Source: an uncultured Roseobacter sp. (GTDB lineage: Bacteria; Pseudomonadota; Alphaproteobacteria; Rhodobacterales; Rhodobacteraceae). Taken from it: a DNA stretch of 64,000 bases. The position numbers and the translations under genes were made by a program. This document shows, piece by piece, positions 10,101 through 17,940 of this stretch. The first letter of the stretch is position 1. Every line of letters begins with the position of its first letter. Where the stretch lies: assembly GCF_947493125.1 (NCBI RefSeq), contig NZ_CANLQB010000002.1, forward strand, positions 434,001-498,000, read 5' to 3'. The notes under the pieces are model-generated. The model searched no databases and had not been told where the DNA came from. It saw only the letters and a program-made list of their open reading frames with translations.

Positions 10101-10401
10101 TGTCTGTACCTGGGCCTGTCCCAACCGCGCCTATGTCGCCTTCGCTGCCGCTGCCCTGTTTGTTTTCATGACACTGATGACGGCGCGCTCGTTCTACAGT
10201 GGCATCGTGCACCAGATCGCCTTCCGCTTGGGATTTGTCTGGATCGGCATGGGCGTTGTTATCTTCATGCTCTTCGTCCTGAACATCTGCGATCACGAGT
10301 CCGTCTGGCCGGGCATCCTGATGCTCTGGCTTGTGGCCATCCTCGCGCTGGCCATCGGTTACAACTTTGTGCAGCGTGTGAAGAACGGGCCAAAACCCTG
10401 A
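7102..10401 (+). CDS. Exported membrane-anchored protein with PG-binding-like and degenerate GH18-like regions
   Basis: A 1099-residue protein, last gene of the coupled eCIS set (ATGA overlap at 7102-7105). The N-terminus looks like a signal peptide with cleavage after AVALA. Residues about 35-75 (VQTGLRAAL...DGLLGVVTRTALAQL) resemble a PG_binding_1 repeat. Residues about 632-965 look like a GH18 barrel: YGFYPFW strand, VDFSLVSRLAFY, VDVAFDLRDW, PDGITLIFE in the place of the catalytic DxxDxDxE strand, and GVGFWPVP near the end. The catalytic Glu and first Asp are kept but the two middle Asp are T and I, so classical chitinase activity is doubtful. The last ~90 residues contain about three hydrophobic helices. 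An envelope location is supported; a role as anchor or wall factor for the injection system is inference from context. No Afp/PVC counterpart is recognised. Confidence 0.6.
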   Translation: MRGLIRNCLMGLWFPLWPAVALANCAVFQTIERDALEGYDIRTVQTGLRAALENDSAQLKDGLLGVVTRTALAQLCQRVPRAGNGPDVSQTLDLATDYGTLSGAVPEWRSLALGNNRLAQLATSNGETGVALRLAAGPQAAAAVLTEAGSPQDCTALSGAPDVPQTAQTALDLLAGPERGYTIVDICQTFPTTGTAEDFLAAMDRLGQMDLLLPEAIDDLSSDQFGAWLTLAPGDRLPRLMGSPPAVLALLQEYQATKTVPPQIEDSSPAPERPASCEVSPADSSTRFFAFSQANLDALTEPVDLQAAFDVVKDMQFPSAAQLWAALEGQLRPLLDQCSLDQIEALVLGPEFLGRAFLIDEQATKSLSFETDLQDVMPIVETFIGRIAPDEDTLVAGLTAAVKEAVTTTIDAEVELAAATLAAAAEPVAPVFDTLPEGVPEFDRPPLPETIGVTDATDLAIASTIVNDAFREALAQSNYLPATQPEILKGDVRRILRPVAQEQIDTAVTTKMAQIQPVVLSTWSLTPALKARILAVPDIGVTADDPTGVDLAARMRSLVGLEYPNIGLFRAALDTVPPAPDAPEGQPPLSPQLIEAAKTLAQREVDDVFKERVYGPLAAPDCGCVPNRPPTADVYGFYPFWFAPLADPPAPPEGEEAPPAQTLQLVDFSLVSRLAFYGMEVSYANPQGDESNRNLRLLHEDRWIEARRDFVNSAHRHRARVDVAFDLRDWSNWTAREIEDATTDMAQQLQAFERFPGRSLSDIRAALPTFFDPTHPDGITLIFERYEGQTLSQLNVQNIIDIVRGVHEKLPQPEQQQINVAVDFDMVDEPGAQPVLSDLSDLLLTGRTLDQKRAEGQEEGQFSEVEQLETEIVHKILIFLERPTTETKKRLRARMDRSDFRGKERSEILRSILPVLPPSGHEFVFQRQQANETRDEETLRFSQFVDDIIYFEDNFSGVGFWPVPRLEDTDFSAIREAVSLDWNQPRLPGHLSAFDASVADVCTWACPNRAYVAFAAAALFVFMTLMTARSFYSGIVHQIAFRLGFVWIGMGVVIFMLFVLNICDHESVWPGILMLWLVAILALAIGYNFVQRVKNGPKP

Positions 10402-10485
10402 CGCGATGCATTATATGTTACAGAAATCCAGATCACGAAAAATCGCGTAACTTATCCGTTGAGTTTTTGCACGGTCTGCCATAAA

Positions 10486-10503
10486 ACCAACCGCATGGTC
10501 GAT
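10486..10503. promoter_or_regulatory. Putative PaaR (TetR) operator upstream of paaJ
   Basis: ACCAACCGCATGGTCGAT at 10486-10503 matches the site in the paaI-paaZ intergenic region (17891-17908) at 14 of 18 positions, and both are preceded by CATAA(A). The shared core ACCnACCGnnTGGTC is a pseudo-palindrome typical in size for TetR-family operators. It ends 16 nt before the paaJ ATG, so binding would block transcription of paaJABCDE. Assignment to the adjacent TetR gene is inference. Confidence 0.55.
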
Positions 10504-10519
10504 GAATTCCGGCGGCACG

Positions 10520-11725
10520 ATGACTGAGGCTCTGATCTGCGATGGGGTGCGCACCCCGATCGGGCGCTATGGTGGCGCGTTGTCCTCCATCCGCGCCGAT
10601 GATCTGGCGGCCCTGCCGATCGCAGCACTGCTCGCCCGGCACCCCTCTCTTGACCCTGCTGCGATTGACGAGGTGATCCTGGGGGATGCCAATCAGGCGG
10701 GGGAGGACAACCGCAACGTGGCACGTATGGCGAGCCTGCTGGCCGGGCTGCCGGTCACGGTGCCCGCCGCGACGATCAACCGGCTCTGCGCCAGCGGGAT
10801 GGATGCGGTGGGCTTTGCTGCGCGCGGGATCAAGTCAGGTGATTATGACCTGACCATCGCCGGCGGCGTCGAAAGCATGAGCCGCGCGCCTTTCGTGATG
10901 CCCAAAGCCGGCGCGGCGTTCAGCCGCGCGAACGCAGTTTATGACACCACCATTGGCTGGCGCTTCGTGAACCCGAAGATGAAGGCCGCGTACGGCATCG
11001 ATTCGATGCCTGAAACGGCTGACAACGTCGCTGCCGACTACAACGTCAGCCGCGCTGATCAGGATGCCTTCGCCGCGCGCTCGCAGGGCCGTTGGAAGGC
11101 GGCCCTAGACGCAGGTGTCTTTGAGGATGAAATCGTGCCGGTGGAGATTCCGCAGCGCAAGGGGGAGTCGATTGTTTTTGACACCGACGAGCACCCCCGG
11201 CCCGGAACGACAGAGGAGAAGCTTGGCAAGCTGTCCGGCATCAACGGTGCGGATCTGACCGTGACCGCGGGCAATGCCTCCGGTGTGAACGATGGTGCCG
11301 CGGCGCTGTTGATTGCCTCGGACGCTGCGGCGGACGCCAACGGGCTGACCCCGATGGCGCGGGTCCTTGGCATGGCGTCTACCGGAGTTGAGCCGCGGGT
11401 GATGGGTATTGGCCCGGTGCCAGCCAGCCGAAAGTTGCTGGATCGATACGGACTCACCATCGACCAGATGGATGTGATAGAATTGAATGAAGCCTTCGCG
11501 GCGCAAGGCCTCGCGACCCTGCGCGAACTGGGGGTTGCCGATGACGACCCCCGCGTGAACCCGAACGGCGGCGCGATCTCGCTGGGCCATCCGTTGGGTA
11601 TGTCGGGCGCGCGCCTGGTGCTCACAGCAGCGTACCAGTTGAAACGCACAATCGGGCGCTATGCGCTGTGCACAATGTGTGTGGGCGTGGGGCAGGGGAC
11701 AGCAATCCTTATTGAAAGGGTCTGA
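10520..11725 (+). CDS. paaJ: 3-oxoadipyl-CoA/3-oxo-5,6-dehydrosuberyl-CoA thiolase
   Basis: A thiolase of 401 residues that performs the CoA-dependent cleavages at the end of the phenylacetate pathway, giving acetyl-CoA and succinyl-CoA. The acyl-accepting Cys is in NRLCASGM (about residue 90). The second half has the [11 protein letters not shown]is motif (about 355) and the C-terminal [10 protein letters not shown] motif with the second catalytic Cys. The ATG at 10520 is chosen because family members begin [19 protein letters not shown]; an in-frame ATG at 10502 would add six residues and overlap the putative operator. paaA follows after 3 nt, so paaJ leads the operon. PcaF of protocatechuate degradation is the close alternative, but the context favours PaaJ. 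Confidence 0.9.
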   Translation: MTEALICDGVRTPIGRYGGALSSIRADDLAALPIAALLARHPSLDPAAIDEVILGDANQAGEDNRNVARMASLLAGLPVTVPAATINRLCASGMDAVGFAARGIKSGDYDLTIAGGVESMSRAPFVMPKAGAAFSRANAVYDTTIGWRFVNPKMKAAYGIDSMPETADNVAADYNVSRADQDAFAARSQGRWKAALDAGVFEDEIVPVEIPQRKGESIVFDTDEHPRPGTTEEKLGKLSGINGADLTVTAGNASGVNDGAAALLIASDAAADANGLTPMARVLGMASTGVEPRVMGIGPVPASRKLLDRYGLTIDQMDVIELNEAFAAQGLATLRELGVADDDPRVNPNGGAISLGHPLGMSGARLVLTAAYQLKRTIGRYALCTMCVGVGQGTAILIERV

Positions 11726-11728
11726 AAG

Positions 11729-12706
11729 ATGTATGCACAGATGATCAAGTCCGAAGCGACGCAGGACGATCCTGAAAAGCTCGCCGCCTTTCAGGCGCGC
11801 ATCGATGCGGGCGAGAAGATCGAACCGAAGGATTGGATGCCCGAGGGCTATCGCAAGACGCTGATCCGCCAAATCGGCCAGCATGCGCATTCCGAGATTG
11901 TAGGTCAGCTGCCCGAGGGCAACTGGATCACCCGCGCACCGACGCTGGAGCGCAAGGCGATCCTGTTGGCCAAGGTGCAGGACGAGGCGGGGCACGGGCT
12001 CTACCTCTACTGCGCCGCCGAGACGCTGGGCGTGAGCCGGGATGAGTTGACCGAAATGCTGCTCGATGGCCGCATGAAGTACAGCTCCATCTTCAACTAT
12101 CCGACGCTGACCTGGGCCGATATGGGCGCGGTGGGCTGGCTGGTCGATGGGGCGGCGATCATGAACCAGGTGCCGTTGCAGCGCACCTCCTTCGGGCCCT
12201 ACGCCCGAGCGATGATCCGGATCTGCAAGGAAGAGAGCTTCCACCAGCGGCAGGGCTTCGACATCATGATGAAGATGGCGAATGGCACCGAGGCGCAGCG
12301 CCGCATGGCGCAGGATGCGCTCAACCGCTTCTGGTACCCGTCGCTGATGATGTTCGGCCCGTCGGACAAGGACTCGGTGCATTCGTCGCAATCCATGGCG
12401 TGGAAGATCAAGATGAACACCAACGACGAGCTGCGCCAGAAATTCGTCGACCAGACCGTGCCGCAGGCCGAGTACCTCGGGCTGACTGTGCCAGATGAGA
12501 CGCTCATGTGGAACGAGGAGAAGGGCGGCTATGACTTTGCCGAGCCGGATTGGGCTGAGTTCCACGATGTGCTCAAGGGCAACGGCCCCTGCAACGCTGA
12601 ACGGATGCGCGCTCGGAACAAGGCCTGGGACGACAACGCCTGGGTGCGCGAGGGGCTGATGGCCCATGCGGCCAAGAAAAGAGCAGCAAAGGTGGCCGCA
12701 GAATGA
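11729..12706 (+). CDS. paaA: Phenylacetyl-CoA 1,2-epoxidase catalytic subunit
   Basis: The 325-residue catalytic alpha subunit of the diiron multicomponent oxygenase that epoxidises the ring of phenylacetyl-CoA. Two ExxH diiron ligand motifs are visible, [10 protein letters not shown] (about residue 85) and [10 protein letters not shown] (about 168). Length and sequence fit the family throughout. It begins 3 nt after paaJ and its stop overlaps the paaB ATG (ATGA), as expected for subunits made in fixed ratio. Confidence 0.96.
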   Translation: MYAQMIKSEATQDDPEKLAAFQARIDAGEKIEPKDWMPEGYRKTLIRQIGQHAHSEIVGQLPEGNWITRAPTLERKAILLAKVQDEAGHGLYLYCAAETLGVSRDELTEMLLDGRMKYSSIFNYPTLTWADMGAVGWLVDGAAIMNQVPLQRTSFGPYARAMIRICKEESFHQRQGFDIMMKMANGTEAQRRMAQDALNRFWYPSLMMFGPSDKDSVHSSQSMAWKIKMNTNDELRQKFVDQTVPQAEYLGLTVPDETLMWNEEKGGYDFAEPDWAEFHDVLKGNGPCNAERMRARNKAWDDNAWVREGLMAHAAKKRAAKVAAE

Positions 12707-12996
12707 GTGACGTAAAGACAGAATGGCCCCTGTGGGAGGTCTTTATCCGCGGTCAGCATGGGTTGAGCCACCGGCATGTGGGCTCGCTGCACGCAGCCGA
12801 TGCAGAGATGGCGATCAAGAATGCCCGTGACGTCTATACCCGGCGCAACGAAGGCGTGAGCATATGGGTGGTTGAGGCTGCGCAGATCACCGCGTCATCT
12901 CCCTCCGACAAGGGCCCGCTCTATGAGCCGTCGGAAAGCAAAGTTTATCGCCACCCCACCTTCTTCAACATTCCCAAGGATGTGGGGGCGATGTGA
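12703..12996 (+). CDS. paaB: Phenylacetyl-CoA epoxidase subunit PaaB
   Basis: A 97-residue small subunit of the phenylacetyl-CoA epoxygenase. It has the family pattern [24 protein letters not shown] at the N-terminus and [18 protein letters not shown] in the middle. PaaB bridges PaaAC units and is needed for activity of the complex but has no metal site. It overlaps paaA by 4 nt and abuts paaC. Confidence 0.95.
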   Translation: MSDVKTEWPLWEVFIRGQHGLSHRHVGSLHAADAEMAIKNARDVYTRRNEGVSIWVVEAAQITASSPSDKGPLYEPSESKVYRHPTFFNIPKDVGAM

Positions 12997-13748
12997 TGAG
13001 CGCGCTCTTTGAGTTTCTGCTGCGGATGGGGGACAATACGCTGGTGCTGGGCCACCGTGTCAGCGAATGGTGCGGCCATGCGCCGGTGTTGGAAGAAGAC
13101 ATCGCGCTCGCGAACACCGCGCTTGATCTGATCGGCCAGACGCAGATGTGGCTGGGCCTTGCTGGCGAGGTCGAAGGGCAGGGACGCAGTGCTGACGATC
13201 TGGCGATGCTGCGCGATGTCTGGGACTTCCGCAACCTGCTGCTGGTCGAGCAGCCCAATGGTGACTTCGGTCAGACGATCATGCGGCAGTATCTGTTTGA
13301 TCAATTCCATTTGTTGCATTTGCAAGGGCTGAAAGACAGCTCCGACGAACGCATCGCAGGTATAGCGGCGAAGGCGGTCAAGGAGGTCGCGTACCATGTG
13401 GAGCGGTCTGCCGACATGGTGATCGGCCTCGGCGACGGCACCGAGGAGAGCCATGCACGCATGCAGGCCGCACTGGAGTTACTCTCTCCTTACGTGGGCG
13501 AGATGTTTAACTCGGATGAGATTGACCGCGCAATGGCCGAGGCCGGTATCGCGCCAGATCCAACCAGTTTGCGCGATGCCTATGACTTGGCGGTCGCCAA
13601 GGTGTTGGGCAAAGCCACGCTGAAACGCCCCGAAGGCGATTTCGCGCATCAGGGTGGCAAGACGGGCTTTCGGCATTCCGAACACCTCGGACCGATGCTC
13701 GCCCAGATGCAGTGGCTCCAGCGTGCCTACCCGGGGGCTGAGTGGTGA
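12996..13748 (+). CDS. paaC: Phenylacetyl-CoA epoxidase structural subunit PaaC
   Basis: A 250-residue ferritin-like subunit that pairs with PaaA but lacks a functional diiron centre in characterised members. Visible family segments are RMGDNTLVLGHRVSEWCGH, ANTALDLIGQ and KEVAYHVERSADMVIGLGDG. The ATG at 12996 overlaps the paaB stop by one base (TGATG); a GTG at 12993 would add one Met. The end overlaps paaD by four bases (GTGA). Confidence 0.94.
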   Translation: MSALFEFLLRMGDNTLVLGHRVSEWCGHAPVLEEDIALANTALDLIGQTQMWLGLAGEVEGQGRSADDLAMLRDVWDFRNLLLVEQPNGDFGQTIMRQYLFDQFHLLHLQGLKDSSDERIAGIAAKAVKEVAYHVERSADMVIGLGDGTEESHARMQAALELLSPYVGEMFNSDEIDRAMAEAGIAPDPTSLRDAYDLAVAKVLGKATLKRPEGDFAHQGGKTGFRHSEHLGPMLAQMQWLQRAYPGAEW

Positions 13749-14203
13749 AACCGGCAGACGCCGAGATCTGGGCTTGGCTCGATCAGGTGCCGGACCCGGA
13801 AATCCCGGTGATTTCAGTGGTCGATCTTGGTATCATACGCGGCCTCTCTTGGCAGGGCGAAACGCTGGAAGTGGCCGTCACCCCGACCTACTCCGGCTGC
13901 CCGGCCACGCGCGTGATTTCGATGGACATCGAGACCGCACTGCGCGACCGCGGCCTGAACGATGTGCGCATCAAAACCCAGATCGCGCCACCTTGGACCA
14001 CCGACTGGCTGAGCGACAAGGGCCGCGCGCGGCTGGAAGACTACGGCATCGCGCCGCCTTCTCCGGCAGGCGGACCGGAGCGCTGTCCCCATTGTGGGGC
14101 GCAAGAGCTCGCCCGGATCAGCCAATATGGCTCCACTCCCTGCAAGGCGCAGTGGCGTTGTACCAGCTGTCTCGAGCCCTTCGACTATTTCAAATGCTTG
14201 TGA
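13745..14203 (+). CDS. paaD: Phenylacetyl-CoA epoxidase-associated Fe-S maturation protein PaaD
   Basis: About 152 residues with an N-terminal MIP18/DUF59-like domain (VPDPEIPVISVVDLGI, GCPAT) and a C-terminal zinc-ribbon-like part with CPHCG and CTSC. PaaD proteins are implicated in Fe-S or metal maturation of the epoxidase rather than in catalysis. The GTG at 13745 overlaps the paaC stop (GTGA); an adjacent GTG at 13742 is an alternative start. A spacer of about 20 nt separates it from paaE. Confidence 0.92.
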   Translation: MKPADAEIWAWLDQVPDPEIPVISVVDLGIIRGLSWQGETLEVAVTPTYSGCPATRVISMDIETALRDRGLNDVRIKTQIAPPWTTDWLSDKGRARLEDYGIAPPSPAGGPERCPHCGAQELARISQYGSTPCKAQWRCTSCLEPFDYFKCL

Positions 14204-14224
14204 CGGATCGAAAGAGGATTTGTG

Positions 14225-15295
14225 ATGGCGCGGTTTCATGAGCTGACCGTTACCGATGTGCGCAAGACCATCCGCGATGCGGTGGTGGTCACACTGGCAC
14301 CGCGCAATGGCGGCAACTTCGATTTCATTCAAGGCCAGTATCTGACCTTCCGTCGCGCGTTCGACGGTGTCGAAGTGCGGCGCTCCTACTCGATCTGCTC
14401 AGGCCGAAACGAAGGCGTGCTGCAGGTCGGGATCAAGAAGGTGGACGGAGGCGCGTTTTCGAACTGGGCCAATGAGGAATTGCAGCCGGGCATGGTCGTC
14501 GAGGCCATGGAGCCCATGGGCAGCTTTCACGCTGCGCTCGACCCGGATGCTGCAAAGACCTACTTGGGTTTTGCTGGGGGCTCCGGCATCACGCCGGTCC
14601 TGTCGATCCTGAAGACGGTGCTCGCTGAGGAACCGAAGTCGCAGTTCACGCTGGTCTATGCCAACCGCGGAGTGAACACGATCATGTTTCGTGAGGACTT
14701 GGAGGACCTGAAGAACCGCTACATGGGACGGCTGAGTGTGATCCATGTGCTCGAATCAGACGCGCAGGAGATCGAGCTTTTCCGGGGGCGCGTCGACGAG
14801 GAGAAATGCGCGGCCCTGTTCGAGCATTGGATCGATATCACATCGGTCGACACGGCCTTCATCTGCGGGCCAGAGCCTATGATGCTGGGCATTTCAGCGG
14901 CGCTGAAGGATCATGGGCTGACCAAGGATCAGATCAAATTCGAACTGTTCAAGAGCGCGCAACCCGGACGGCTGACCCGGAAAGTCAGCTCCGATCTGGC
15001 CACAAGCAGGGAAAGGTCCACTCAGGCGCAGGTCACGCTCGACGGTGCAAGCGTGAGTTTTGACATGGACCGCGAAACGACGGTGCTGGAAGCGGCGCTC
15101 GCCAATGCGCTCGACGCACCGCACGCATGCAAGGCCGGGGTGTGCTCCACCTGCAAGTGCAAGGTGATCGAGGGCGAGGTCGAGATGGTCGCCAATCACG
15201 CGCTGGAGGACTATGAGGTCGAGCGCGGGTTCATCCTGTCATGCCAGTCCTTCCCGATCACCGACACGCTGGTGGTGGATTACGACCAGCACTAG
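14225..15295 (+). CDS. paaE: Phenylacetyl-CoA epoxidase reductase subunit PaaE
   Basis: A 356-residue ferredoxin-reductase subunit that passes electrons from NADPH to the PaaA diiron site. It shows the FAD motif RRSYSIC (about residue 52), the nicotinamide-binding GFAGGSGITPVLSI (about 115), and a C-terminal plant-type 2Fe-2S domain with ACKAGVCSTCKC (about residues 299-310) and a final Cys in ILSCQS. The ATG at 14225 is preceded by AGAGGAT at good distance; a GTG at 14222 is possible. It is the last gene of the plus-strand paaJABCDE operon. Confidence 0.95.
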   Translation: MARFHELTVTDVRKTIRDAVVVTLAPRNGGNFDFIQGQYLTFRRAFDGVEVRRSYSICSGRNEGVLQVGIKKVDGGAFSNWANEELQPGMVVEAMEPMGSFHAALDPDAAKTYLGFAGGSGITPVLSILKTVLAEEPKSQFTLVYANRGVNTIMFREDLEDLKNRYMGRLSVIHVLESDAQEIELFRGRVDEEKCAALFEHWIDITSVDTAFICGPEPMMLGISAALKDHGLTKDQIKFELFKSAQPGRLTRKVSSDLATSRERSTQAQVTLDGASVSFDMDRETTVLEAALANALDAPHACKAGVCSTCKCKVIEGEVEMVANHALEDYEVERGFILSCQSFPITDTLVVDYDQH

Positions 15296-15493
15296 TCTGT
15301 CGATTTAAGGTAGGGAAACGCGTTGAGAGCCTCGACTGACCAAGGGTGTGTTTGAAACAACTGCATAACACGGGTGATCTCCAGAAAGGCCACAGTCGTA
15401 TGACCTGCAAGGTCGCCAAATCGCTCTCGGGTGGTGCCATCGGGCGAGGCATGCCGACCGCTGCCCTTTAGATCCGCGCGGGGCAGACCGGCC
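15296..15493. other. Intergenic space between paaE and the convergent paaR
   Basis: About 200 bp between two convergent stops. No strong hairpin-plus-T terminator was seen. On the minus strand one frame is open for about 77 codons between stops, ending at 15292, with protein-like residues such as LFQTHPWSVEALNAFPYL, but it has no plausible start in its first half and overlaps paaR. It may be a gene remnant. Confidence 0.4.
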
Positions 15494-16111
15494 TCAAAGC
15501 GAGTCGGATTGAGTGTCCAACCCGCGCACCCCGTTCACCGACATGCTCGCGACCAGCCGCGCATAGTCTTCCCGCGCGGCACGGTCTGCGCCCGGGTTCC
15601 ACATGTAGAACCAATTGATCATCCCGAAGACCGACATGGTGGCGCTGCGCAACCGGCTCCCGTCTCCCTCAAACGCCGCCGGCGCAATCTCCCGCAGCGT
15701 GTCGGAGAGGCGCCGCACCATCTCGCGCTGGTAGGCTTTCAAGACCTCCTGCTGTTCTGAGGAAAGCAACGGCAGACCTTCCGACTGGATCTTGTGTTCT
15801 GCGTCCATTCCCTCATAGGCCAGCAAGGCCTCTCGTACGAAATACACCACGCGGTCCTCCGGCGCCGCGGCCGACATGTCGAGACCGCACAGCCGGTCAC
15901 GCAGCTCTGACAAGTACGTGTCGAGGATGTCGAAAAGTAACGCATCCTTACTATCGTAATAATGATAAATGTTGGCCTTCGAGATCCCGCAGGCGGTCGC
16001 GATCTGCGACATGGACGCGCGCGCAAAACCCGCATTCGCAAAAACACGCGCCGCCGTCTTGAGGATATGCGTTCGTTTCTGATCGTGATCCTTGGCGATG
16101 GTCCGCGCCAT
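15494..16111 (-). CDS. paaR: TetR-family repressor of phenylacetate genes
   Basis: A 205-residue TetR/AcrR-family protein. The N-terminal helix-turn-helix is clear (ILKTAARVFANAGFARASM, ACGISKANIYHYYDSKDALL, residues about 16-60). The C-terminal ligand domain is of the kind found in phenylacetate-cluster TetR regulators, which are usually released by phenylacetyl-CoA. It lies 4 nt downstream of paaK on the same strand, so it is probably cotranscribed as paaI-paaK-paaR and autoregulated through the paaI-paaZ intergenic operator. The inducer is not shown by the sequence. Confidence 0.8.
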   Translation of the reverse strand: MARTIAKDHDQKRTHILKTAARVFANAGFARASMSQIATACGISKANIYHYYDSKDALLFDILDTYLSELRDRLCGLDMSAAAPEDRVVYFVREALLAYEGMDAEHKIQSEGLPLLSSEQQEVLKAYQREMVRRLSDTLREIAPAAFEGDGSRLRSATMSVFGMINWFYMWNPGADRAAREDYARLVASMSVNGVRGLDTQSDSL

Positions 16112-16115
16112 GCCC

Positions 16116-17405
16116 TCAGCCCCCGCGCTTGTCGATCACCCGCACAGCCTTGCCCTGCGACCGCGCGACCGAGCCCGGAGCGCCGACCACGACCTCGGTC
16201 GAGACGCCAACCACAGCCTTGATGCGCTTTCGCAGCGCGGTCCCAAGCTCCAAAGCGCCACCGTCCGCCTCGACCAGTACGCGCATCGCATCCATCGGCC
16301 CGTCCTTTACGAGTTCGATCTGGAAATGCGGGGCGAGGCCCTCAGTCGCCATAACCTGCTCCTCGATCTGGGTCGGGAAGACATTCACACCGCGCAGGAT
16401 GATCATGTCGTCCGAGCGTCCTGTGATCTTGTCCATACGCCGCATTGAGCGTGCAGAGCCGGGGCGCAATCGCGTCAGATCGCGGGTGCGATAGCGGATC
16501 ATCGGCATACCTTCCTTGGTCAGTGTGGTGAACACCAGCTCGCCTTCCTGCCCGTCCTCCAGCACCTCACCCGTCTCCGGGTCGATGATTTCGGGATAGA
16601 AGTGATCCTCCCAGATGTGCAGCCCGTCCTTCGTCTCGACGCATTCATTGGCGACGCCTGGGCCAATGATTTCCGATAGCCCGTAGATGTCGACGGCATG
16701 CATGTCGAAGGCCTGCTCCACCTCCTGACGCAGCGCGTTGGTCCAGGGTTCGGCCCCGAAGACCCCAACCTGCAGCGAGGTCTCGCGCGGATCACGGCCC
16801 GCGGCCCGGAACGCCTCCAGAATGTTCAGCATGTAAGACGGTGTGACGAGGATGCCTTTCGGCTCGAAGTCCGTGATCAGGCCGATCTGTTTCTCGGTCT
16901 GCCCGCCGCTCATCGGAACCACCATCGCGCCCAGCTTCTCGATCCCGTAGTGTGCGCCGAGGCCCCCGGTGAAGAGTCCGTAGCCATAGGCGTTGTGCAC
17001 GGTATCACCGGCGCGCAGCCCCGAGGCGCGCAGCGACCGCGCCATGACAATCGCCCATGTGTCGATGTCTTTCGCGGTATAGCCCACCACCGTCGGTTTG
17101 CCCGTGGTGCCCGAGGAGGCGTGCACACGGATGATCTGTTCCTTTGGAACGGCGAACATGCCGAAGGGATAGTTGGCCCGCAAATCGTCCTTCTGCGTGA
17201 AGGGAAACCGCGCGAGATCCGACAGATCGTTCAGGTCGTCCGGATGCACCCCAGCCGCATCAAAACGCGCGCGATACATCGGCACATTCTCATAGGCGTG
17301 GCGCAGCGACCATGTCAGGCGCTCCAGCTGCACCTGTCGGATTTCATCAACCGAGGCAATCTCGATCGGGTCAAGCTCTTCTGGCCGGGGGGTGAGATCC
17401 TTCAC
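16116..17405 (-). CDS. paaK: Phenylacetate-CoA ligase
   Basis: A 429-residue AMP-forming ligase that activates phenylacetate to phenylacetyl-CoA, the first step of the pathway. The P-loop SSGTTGKPTVVGYT (about residue 94) and the adenylation motif YGLSEIIGPG (about 240) are intact, and the C-terminal domain with DMIILRGVNVFPTQIE is complete. The start is GTG at 17405, overlapping the paaI stop as GTGA. A ring-type aryl-CoA ligase for a related acid is a weaker alternative given the complete paa context. Confidence 0.95.
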   Translation of the reverse strand: MKDLTPRPEELDPIEIASVDEIRQVQLERLTWSLRHAYENVPMYRARFDAAGVHPDDLNDLSDLARFPFTQKDDLRANYPFGMFAVPKEQIIRVHASSGTTGKPTVVGYTAKDIDTWAIVMARSLRASGLRAGDTVHNAYGYGLFTGGLGAHYGIEKLGAMVVPMSGGQTEKQIGLITDFEPKGILVTPSYMLNILEAFRAAGRDPRETSLQVGVFGAEPWTNALRQEVEQAFDMHAVDIYGLSEIIGPGVANECVETKDGLHIWEDHFYPEIIDPETGEVLEDGQEGELVFTTLTKEGMPMIRYRTRDLTRLRPGSARSMRRMDKITGRSDDMIILRGVNVFPTQIEEQVMATEGLAPHFQIELVKDGPMDAMRVLVEADGGALELGTALRKRIKAVVGVSTEVVVGAPGSVARSQGKAVRVIDKRGG

Positions 17406-17851
17406 GACGCATCCTCTCCGGTCTCATCGAACAGCCGACCCTTAATCTGCCGCGACAACCCGCGAAACTCGGCGATCACGGCGCCTGTCTGATTGGTCAC
17501 CTGCACGTCGTAGATGCCGCTGCGTCCGTTGAGAGCCCGTTCCTCGGCCCGGGCGGTCAGCGTGTCACCCTGATGCGCCGGGGCGACATAGGTGATGCTG
17601 TTTTGCTGCGCGACCGTGGTCCTGTTCCGGCTGTTGCAGGCAAAAGCAAAAGCGCTGTCGGCGAGCGCAAAGGTGACGCCGCCATGACACATCCCATGCC
17701 CGTTGCAGTGATGCGGCTGAACCTCGAGGCTCAGCGTCGCTGTCCCCTCATCCACCTCGTGCAGCGCCATGCCCATCCAGTGCGACGCGCGATCCGGCGC
17801 CCACATCGCCTGAGCGGACCGTTCTGCCCGCTCTTTCGGAGTAAGTGTCAT
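17402..17851 (-). CDS. paaI: Hydroxyphenylacetyl-CoA thioesterase PaaI
   Basis: A hotdog-fold thioesterase of about 149 residues. The catalytic loop NGHGMCHGGVTFALADSAFAFACN is the PaaI signature. PaaI rescues CoA from dead-end intermediates of the pathway. The ATG at 17851 (MTLTPKERAERSAQAMW) matches the usual PaaI N-terminus; an upstream in-frame ATG at 17881 would extend the protein by ten residues. Its promoter should lie in the paaI-paaZ gap containing the palindrome at 17891. Confidence 0.9.
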   Translation of the reverse strand: MTLTPKERAERSAQAMWAPDRASHWMGMALHEVDEGTATLSLEVQPHHCNGHGMCHGGVTFALADSAFAFACNSRNRTTVAQQNSITYVAPAHQGDTLTARAEERALNGRSGIYDVQVTNQTGAVIAEFRGLSRQIKGRLFDETGEDAS

Positions 17852-17890
17852 GGGCTCTGTCCAATCATATTTTCCGAGCATCTTGCATAA

Positions 17891-17908
17891 ACCGACCGGT
17901 TGGTCAAT
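17891..17908. promoter_or_regulatory. Putative PaaR (TetR) operator between paaI and paaZ
   Basis: ACCGACCGGTTGGT at 17891-17904 is a 7+7 inverted repeat with one mismatch, followed by CAAT. It lies midway in the divergent paaI/paaZ gap and matches the paaJ upstream site at 14 of 18 positions. One bound dimer could control both directions. Confidence 0.65.
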
Positions 17909-17940
17909 AAATATGAAGTTGAGAAAATCCGGAGGCCACG

